From NCBI RefSeq assembly GCF_003234855.1, contig NZ_QKTO01000002.1, forward strand, positions 124,001 through 188,000: 64,000 nt of DNA. The letters run 5' to 3'. Source of the DNA: Curtobacterium sp. MCBD17_032 (GTDB lineage Bacteria; Actinomycetota; Actinomycetes; Actinomycetales; Microbacteriaceae). Below the pieces are notes generated by a model. It saw only the letters and a list, made by a program, of their open reading frames with translations. It did not search any database and was not told where the DNA came from. This document shows, one piece after another, positions 61,375 to 64,000 of this stretch (positions within the stretch are counted from its first letter, which is position 1; the number at the start of each line of letters is the position of its first letter). A program made the translations under genes and the position numbers.

Positions 61375-62752
61375 GCCGCTCGCGCAGCGCCCCCAGGCCG
61401 AGGCCGAGGCCGGGGGCGCTGCGCCCGCCCGGCGTCCCGCCACCGCCCGCGAGCGCCGCACCGACGTGCTCGTCGCGCTCGGCACCGCCGTGGTCGCCCT
61501 CGGTCTGCTGCTCGCCCTGCCGCCGCTCGACGCCGCCGACCCGGACACGGTCGGCGAGACCGTCAGCTACCCGGCCGTCGGCAGCGCGCCGTGGACGGTC
61601 CTGACCGTCGGGCTCCTCGCCCAGGCGGCCGCCCTGCTCGCCGCCCGCCGGGCACCGCGCACCACGCTCGTCGTCGTGGCGGCGATCCCGGTGCTCGTCG
61701 CCGTCCTCGCCCCGCAGGCGTTCGAGCTCTTCGGGCTCACGCCGTTCGCCGTCGCGGTGGCCGTCGTCCTCGCCGCACTCCGCGTCCCGCTCGCACGGCT
61801 GTGGCCCGCACTCACCGCAGCGGCCGTGCTGGTCGTGATCGGGGGAGCGGCGATCTGGGCCGTGCTCGCGGGCGGCTTCCGTGCCGACTTCACCCAAGGC
61901 CTGACGACCTCGGTCGGCCAGGGCGTCCTGCAGGCTGTCGGCGCCGTCGGCCTGCCGCTGCTCGTCACCCTGGTGGTGCTGTCCCGCCGCGAGGTCCGCG
62001 TCGCCCGCACCGCCGAGGCCACCGCGGTCGACCGGGAGCAGGACGCCCTGATCGACGCCGCCGTCTCCCGCGAGCGTGCCGCCATGGCCCGGGAACTCCA
62101 CGACATCGCCGCCCACCACCTCTCCGGGATCGCCCTCATGTCCGCCGTCATCGACCGCCAGATCGACACCGACCCCGAGCGTGCCCACGAGGGCGTCCGC
62201 CAGGTCCGGGAGCAGAGCACCGCCGTCCTCGAGGACCTCCGCCGCCTGGTCGGCCTGCTCCGCGAGGACAGCCCCGCCGAGCGTGCCGTCGAGACCGTCG
62301 CCGGGATCGTCGACCTGGTCGAACGGGCACGGTTCCGTAGCGACGTCCGCCTGGACGTCCTGGCCACCGACCGCGCGCCCCGCGTCGGTCGTCCGCTCGG
62401 CGACGGCGTCGGCCCGCTCGCGCAGCTCGCCGCGTACCGCACCGTCCAGGAGGCGCTCGCGAACGCGGCCCTGCACGCTCCGGGAGCGTCGTGCACCGTC
62501 ACGATCGACGACCGCGCCGACGACCACCTCCTCGTGCGCGTCGAGAACGGGCCGGCCGCCGTGCCGGCGCAGGGCAGCACGCCCGCGGGTGGCAACGGGC
62601 TCCGCGGCATGCGCGAGCGGGCGGAACTGGTGGGGGCGGGCCTCCAGGTCGGTCCGACGGACGACGGCGGCTGGCTGGTCGCCCTGCGGCTCGGCCGGGA
62701 GGCCCAGCCCGGCTCGGACACGGCGGCCGACCACCAGGAGGTGGCGCGGTGA
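61361..62752 (+). CDS. NarL-type sensor histidine kinase
   Basis: 463 aa. Four to six membrane helices (about 30-190), then HisKA_3 with His247 in ARELHDIAAHHLSGIAL, and a HATPase_c domain with ANAALHAPG (N-box) and GNGLRGMRERAELVGAG. Signal unknown. TAGGAT stands 6 nt before ATG, inside the CPBP gene. The end of the chain has a GREAQPGSD copy of the family A half-motif. Confidence 0.93.
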   Translation: MAPAEPLAQRPQAEAEAGGAAPARRPATARERRTDVLVALGTAVVALGLLLALPPLDAADPDTVGETVSYPAVGSAPWTVLTVGLLAQAAALLAARRAPRTTLVVVAAIPVLVAVLAPQAFELFGLTPFAVAVAVVLAALRVPLARLWPALTAAAVLVVIGGAAIWAVLAGGFRADFTQGLTTSVGQGVLQAVGAVGLPLLVTLVVLSRREVRVARTAEATAVDREQDALIDAAVSRERAAMARELHDIAAHHLSGIALMSAVIDRQIDTDPERAHEGVRQVREQSTAVLEDLRRLVGLLREDSPAERAVETVAGIVDLVERARFRSDVRLDVLATDRAPRVGRPLGDGVGPLAQLAAYRTVQEALANAALHAPGASCTVTIDDRADDHLLVRVENGPAAVPAQGSTPAGGNGLRGMRERAELVGAGLQVGPTDDGGWLVALRLGREAQPGSDTAADHQEVAR

Positions 62753-63423
62753 TCCGCGTGCTCGTCGCCGACGACCAGCCGCTCGTCCGGGCCGGCGTCT
62801 CGGCGCTCCTCGACGCCGAGCCGGACATCGAGGTCGTCGGGATCGCCGCCGACGGCGGCGAGGCGCTCGCGCTCGCCCGCAGCACCCGGCCCGACGTCGC
62901 CGTCCTCGACATCCGGATGCCGGTCCGGAACGGCATCGAGGTCGCCCGCGAACTCTGCCGCCCGGACGCCGACCCCGCCGTGCCCGTCCTCATGCTCACG
63001 ACGTTCGACATGGACGACCTGGTGTTCGGCGCCCTCGAGGCCGGGGCGTCCGGGTTCCTGCTCAAGGACGCCGAGCCCGACACGATCATCGGCGCCGTCC
63101 GGCAGGTCGCGGCGGGCAACGGCACCCTCGACCAGGCCCTGACCCGGCGGGTGCTCCGCGAGTTCACCTCGCGCCGGAGCCTGCAGCCGGTGACGGGGGA
63201 CCGGGTCGACGGCGTGCTGACCGCCCGGGAGCGGGACGTGCTGCTGCTCCTGGCGCAGGGGATGTCGAACGAGGAGATCGCGGCCGAGCTCGTCGTCGAG
63301 GTCTCCACCGTGAAGTCGCACCTGGCGCGCATGCTGCCGAAGCTCGGCGTCCGATCGCGTCTGCAGGCCGTGGTGTGGGCGTACCAGAACCGCATCGTCA
63401 CGGTGCCGGACCAGGACGCGTGA
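62749..63423 (+). CDS. NarL/LuxR-type response regulator
   Basis: 224 aa. Receiver domain with D8-D9, phospho-acceptor D54 in VAVLDIRMPVRNG, and FLLKDAEP; C-terminal LuxR-type HTH with TARERDVLLLLAQGMSNEEIA and VSTVKSHLARML. GTG start overlapping the kinase stop by 4 bp. Targets unknown; the CPBP protease upstream is a candidate. Confidence 0.94.
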   Translation: MIRVLVADDQPLVRAGVSALLDAEPDIEVVGIAADGGEALALARSTRPDVAVLDIRMPVRNGIEVARELCRPDADPAVPVLMLTTFDMDDLVFGALEAGASGFLLKDAEPDTIIGAVRQVAAGNGTLDQALTRRVLREFTSRRSLQPVTGDRVDGVLTARERDVLLLLAQGMSNEEIAAELVVEVSTVKSHLARMLPKLGVRSRLQAVVWAYQNRIVTVPDQDA

Positions 63424-63529
63424 GCAGCCGTTCGACGCTGCGTCAGGTGTGCCTGGTGCTCCGCTGTCACTCCGCGGGTGCATGATGGGCGCGGCCGTCG
63501 CCCGGACGGCCTGGAGTGGAGTGCCCGCC

Positions 63530-64000
63530 GTGACCGAGACCCGCGCGTCGTCGCCGTCGTCCGACCAGCCGTCGGCTGCGCGCGACGCCCAGCCCGGAGA
63601 CGCCGGTCCCGGCGACGACGCCACACACCCCGCGACGGCCGCCCGGCAGCCCGCCGGTCGGGAGGCCCGTGGGCACCGTGGCAAGGCGGGCCTGGCCCTC
63701 GCTGCGCTCGGCGTCGTCTTCGGCGACATCGGCACGAGCGTCCTCTACTCGATGCGGACGGTGTTCTCGGTCGACGGCGGGATCGTCCGGCCCATCCCCG
63801 AGGACGTGTACGGCGTCATCTCGCTGCTCGTCTGGTCGATCACGATCGTCGTGTCGATCAAGTACGTGCTCGTGCTCATGCGCGTCGACAACCACGGCGA
63901 GGGCGGGGTCATGGCGCTCGCCGCACTCGCCAGGCGGCTCTACGCGAACCGGCCGGGCGGGACGACTGTGTTCCTGGTCATCGGGATCGTCGGTGTCGCC
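63530..64000 (+). CDS. kup: Kup-family potassium transporter, 3' end beyond window
   Basis: 157 codons seen. After a disordered 40-residue lead comes LALAALGVVFGDIGTSVLYS, the Kup N-terminus (GDIGTS; the usual Pro is Val here), and VDNHGEGGVMALAALA. Proton-coupled K+ uptake. GTG 63530 is chosen because GGAG is about 9-12 nt upstream; in-frame ATGs at 63482 and 63485 would add 15-16 residues. A GGGAGGCCCG copy at 63660 lies in the lead sequence (GREARG). Confidence 0.88.
   Translation, partial: MTETRASSPSSDQPSAARDAQPGDAGPGDDATHPATAARQPAGREARGHRGKAGLALAALGVVFGDIGTSVLYSMRTVFSVDGGIVRPIPEDVYGVISLLVWSITIVVSIKYVLVLMRVDNHGEGGVMALAALARRLYANRPGGTTVFLVIGIVGVA

Overview
The window is about 64 kb of dense, very GC-rich bacterial chromosome. 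Frequent GTG starts, 4-bp ATGA/GTGA overlaps, leaderless promoters, an HspR-type (HAIR) operator, an Asp23/AmaP locus and MT0933-like and AEC/DedA families all point to a Gram-positive actinobacterium. My best guess is Microbacteriaceae, Curtobacterium-like; that is from memory of gene content, not from a search. No rRNA, tRNA, CRISPR array, transposase or prophage was recognised. About 75 protein genes are supported. One is cut at each edge: a membrane acyltransferase-like protein at 1-949 and a Kup potassium transporter at 63530-64000.

Layout. (1) 1-4.1 kb: an HspR-controlled ClpB-type disaggregase without its N-domain, and a DUF2231 membrane protein. (2) 4.15-10.7 kb: a CutR/CutS-like two-component system, three related four-cysteine lipoproteins (two from a 620-bp tandem duplication), a peptidoglycan-binding adaptor and a MacB-type ATPase and permease, nearly all overlapping. 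This is the best candidate in the window for an undescribed envelope system. (3) 10.7-15 kb: the fructose operon fruR-fruK-fruA. (4) 15-21.3 kb: housekeeping genes (DedA, Ser/Thr kinase, trpF, HAD phosphatase, nitroreductase, AEC carrier, xthA). (5) 21.4-24.5 kb: a five-gene Asp23/AmaP envelope-stress operon with an APH(3')-like kinase gene after it that may begin with a collagen-like tract. (6) 24.5-36.1 kb: M23 peptidase, polytopic glycosyltransferase-like protein, pyrE with a membrane-anchored acidic protein, aldo/keto reductase, HEAT protein, DtxR-type regulator divergent from a CPBP protease, NagD-like phosphatase, TetR, TrmH-type methylase. (7) 36.2-41.4 kb: a LacI regulator, a three-copy noncoding tandem repeat, and a TetR / degenerate ABC ATPase / YhgE-Pip operon. 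(8) 41.5-48.1 kb: a large secreted subtilase, three tiny genes, purA and a low-molecular-weight phosphatase. (9) 48.1-49 kb: a gene-poor field of short repeats. (10) 49-64 kb: NERD protein, proline iminopeptidase, GH10 xylanase lipoprotein with a leader ORF, TetR with twin operators and a DUF1330 gene, a sortase-type surface phosphoesterase with a Pho-box-like site, MarR with an operator and an epimerase, CPBP protease, NarL-type two-component system, kup.

Three features run through the whole window. First, a family of palindromes with arms GGACGGGAGGC / GCCTCCCGTCC sits at most gene ends and probably acts as intrinsic, often bidirectional, terminators; half copies also occur inside less conserved coding ends. 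Second, about twenty genes have a -10 hexamer (YANNNT) 6-8 nt before the start codon and no Shine-Dalgarno, so their mRNAs are probably leaderless. Third, many local regulators (HAIR, DeoR, two TetR operators at 34.7 and 41.4 kb, LacI, twin TetR sites at 54.4 kb, MarR) have clear palindromes at their own promoters, so much of the regulation can be read directly from the DNA.
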